Below the pieces are notes generated by a model. The model was not told the origin of the DNA. It made no database searches and saw only the letters and a program-made list of their open reading frames with translations. From assembly GCA_018712885.1 (NCBI GenBank), contig DVGE01000003.1, forward strand, positions 1-32,036: DNA of 32,036 nucleotides. The letters are read 5' to 3'. The position numbers and the translations under genes were made by a program. Source of the DNA: Candidatus Pullichristensenella stercoripullorum (GTDB lineage: Bacteria; Bacillota; Clostridia; Christensenellales; Aristaeellaceae). How positions within the stretch are numbered: the first letter of the stretch is position 1; each line of letters opens with the position of its first letter. Shown in pieces: positions 31,568 to 32,036 of the stretch.

Positions 31568-31768
31568 TTTCGCACGACCGTGCTGACGGACTTATACGAC
31601 GCGACCAAGGACATCAAGCAGGCACAGGCGGCGGCAGGACATACCACGGCGGCAATGACCTTGAAGCATTATGTAAAAGGCCGGCAAGAGCGCTCAAACA
31701 CCGCCCTGCCCATCGCCGCGGCCTACGGGCTGAACCCTGACGGGAAAACTGATTTTGGAGAACTCTGA
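31568..31768 (+). pseudogene. Integrase C-terminal stub (second copy)
   Basis: The last 66 codons of a tyrosine recombinase, FRTTVLTDLYD through AAAGHTTAAMT and LKHYVKGR to the stop, nearly identical to the end of the 19296-19751 copy. No coding continuity exists upstream of 31568. It retains Tyr but lacks most of the catalytic domain. Confidence 0.85.
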
Positions 31769-31910
31769 AATCGCCTGCGGCACAGGGCTTTTGAAGGGAT
31801 CAAAGGGCGAAAAAACTGACGGAAAAACTGACAACCCCCGCCCCGGAAGGATGGAGGTCGACAAAAACGCAGGATGGAGCGCCCATTCTTGCGAAACCCA
31901 CCCCCAAACC

Positions 31911-31940
31911 ACAAAAAAACCAGCCATTTCTGACTGGTTT
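31911..31940 (-). terminator. Terminator of tRNA-Thr
   Basis: On the minus strand AAACCAG (31934-31940), loop TCAGAAATGG, CTGGTTT (31917-31923), continuing into a run of seven Ts. It starts two bases after the tRNA CCA end. The same hairpin is in the left repeat. Confidence 0.85.
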
Positions 31941-31941
31941 C

Positions 31942-32017
<76 letters not shown>

Positions 32018-32036
32018 ATGCTTTGCGGCACGAGAG

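Overview
The window looks like the chromosome of a GC-rich, anaerobic, gut-type member of the Bacillota (Clostridia; the family cannot be fixed from sequence alone). Supporting signs are a flavodiiron protein carrying flavin reductase and rubredoxin modules, a GHKL/LytTR two-component pair, a GPH-family sugar symporter, secreted family 3 glycosidases, near-consensus sigma-A promoters, strong AGGAGG-type ribosome sites and frequent TTG/GTG starts.

Layout. (a) 1-2227: the 3' part of a modular flavodiiron protein gene, its terminator, and a secreted two-domain PPC-like protein. (b) 2236-2780: two tandem copies of a compound non-coding repeat with conserved ends and different hairpin-rich centres. 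(c) 2848-6207: a doubtful small membrane protein, tRNA-Arg(CCT) with a perfect consensus promoter and a terminator, then on the minus strand a D-2-hydroxyacid dehydrogenase, and a glycosyltransferase followed by a zinc-dependent phospholipase C-like protein. (d) 6477-15300: a plus-strand glycoside-degradation operon made of a cytoplasmic GH2 enzyme, a secreted GH3 enzyme, a membrane-anchored GH3 with reversed domain order, and a small four-helix membrane protein overlapping it. (e) 15340-19183: minus-strand LytTR regulator plus GHKL sensor kinase, and a separate GPH sugar symporter. Regions d and e together read as a glycoside/oligosaccharide use locus: outside hydrolysis, import, and inside hydrolysis.

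(f) 19296-32017: a tRNA-Thr integration hot spot. The complete tRNA-Thr(GGT) gene is at the right end. A ~422-bp direct repeat (integrase 3' end, spacer, 3' 50 nt of tRNA-Thr) lies at 19551-19972 and again at 31568-31991. It brackets a ~12-kb island. The island edges are decayed: a frameshifted RelE-type toxin gene, an IS1182-like transposase remnant, a frameshifted DUF3737 fragment, a cyclophilin-like gene and integrase stubs. Its core is intact and all on the minus strand: SDR dehydrogenase, three-part ribose/simple-sugar ABC importer, cyclase-family metal hydrolase, extended SDR (epimerase/dehydrogenase type), acetamidase/formamidase-family hydrolase, then a separately promoted FCD-domain regulator and a 2-keto-3-deoxygluconate-type kinase. 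This set looks like a catabolic pathway for a sugar acid or a derivatised (lactone, amide or ester) sugar that ends at 2-keto-3-deoxy sugar acids. No dehydratase or aldolase is present. It is the best candidate here for an undescribed pathway.

Large open frames antisense to the GC-rich genes (for example opposite the GH2 and GH3 genes) are compositional shadows and were not annotated. No CRISPR array, rRNA or riboswitch was recognised. Percent identities quoted are hand counts.
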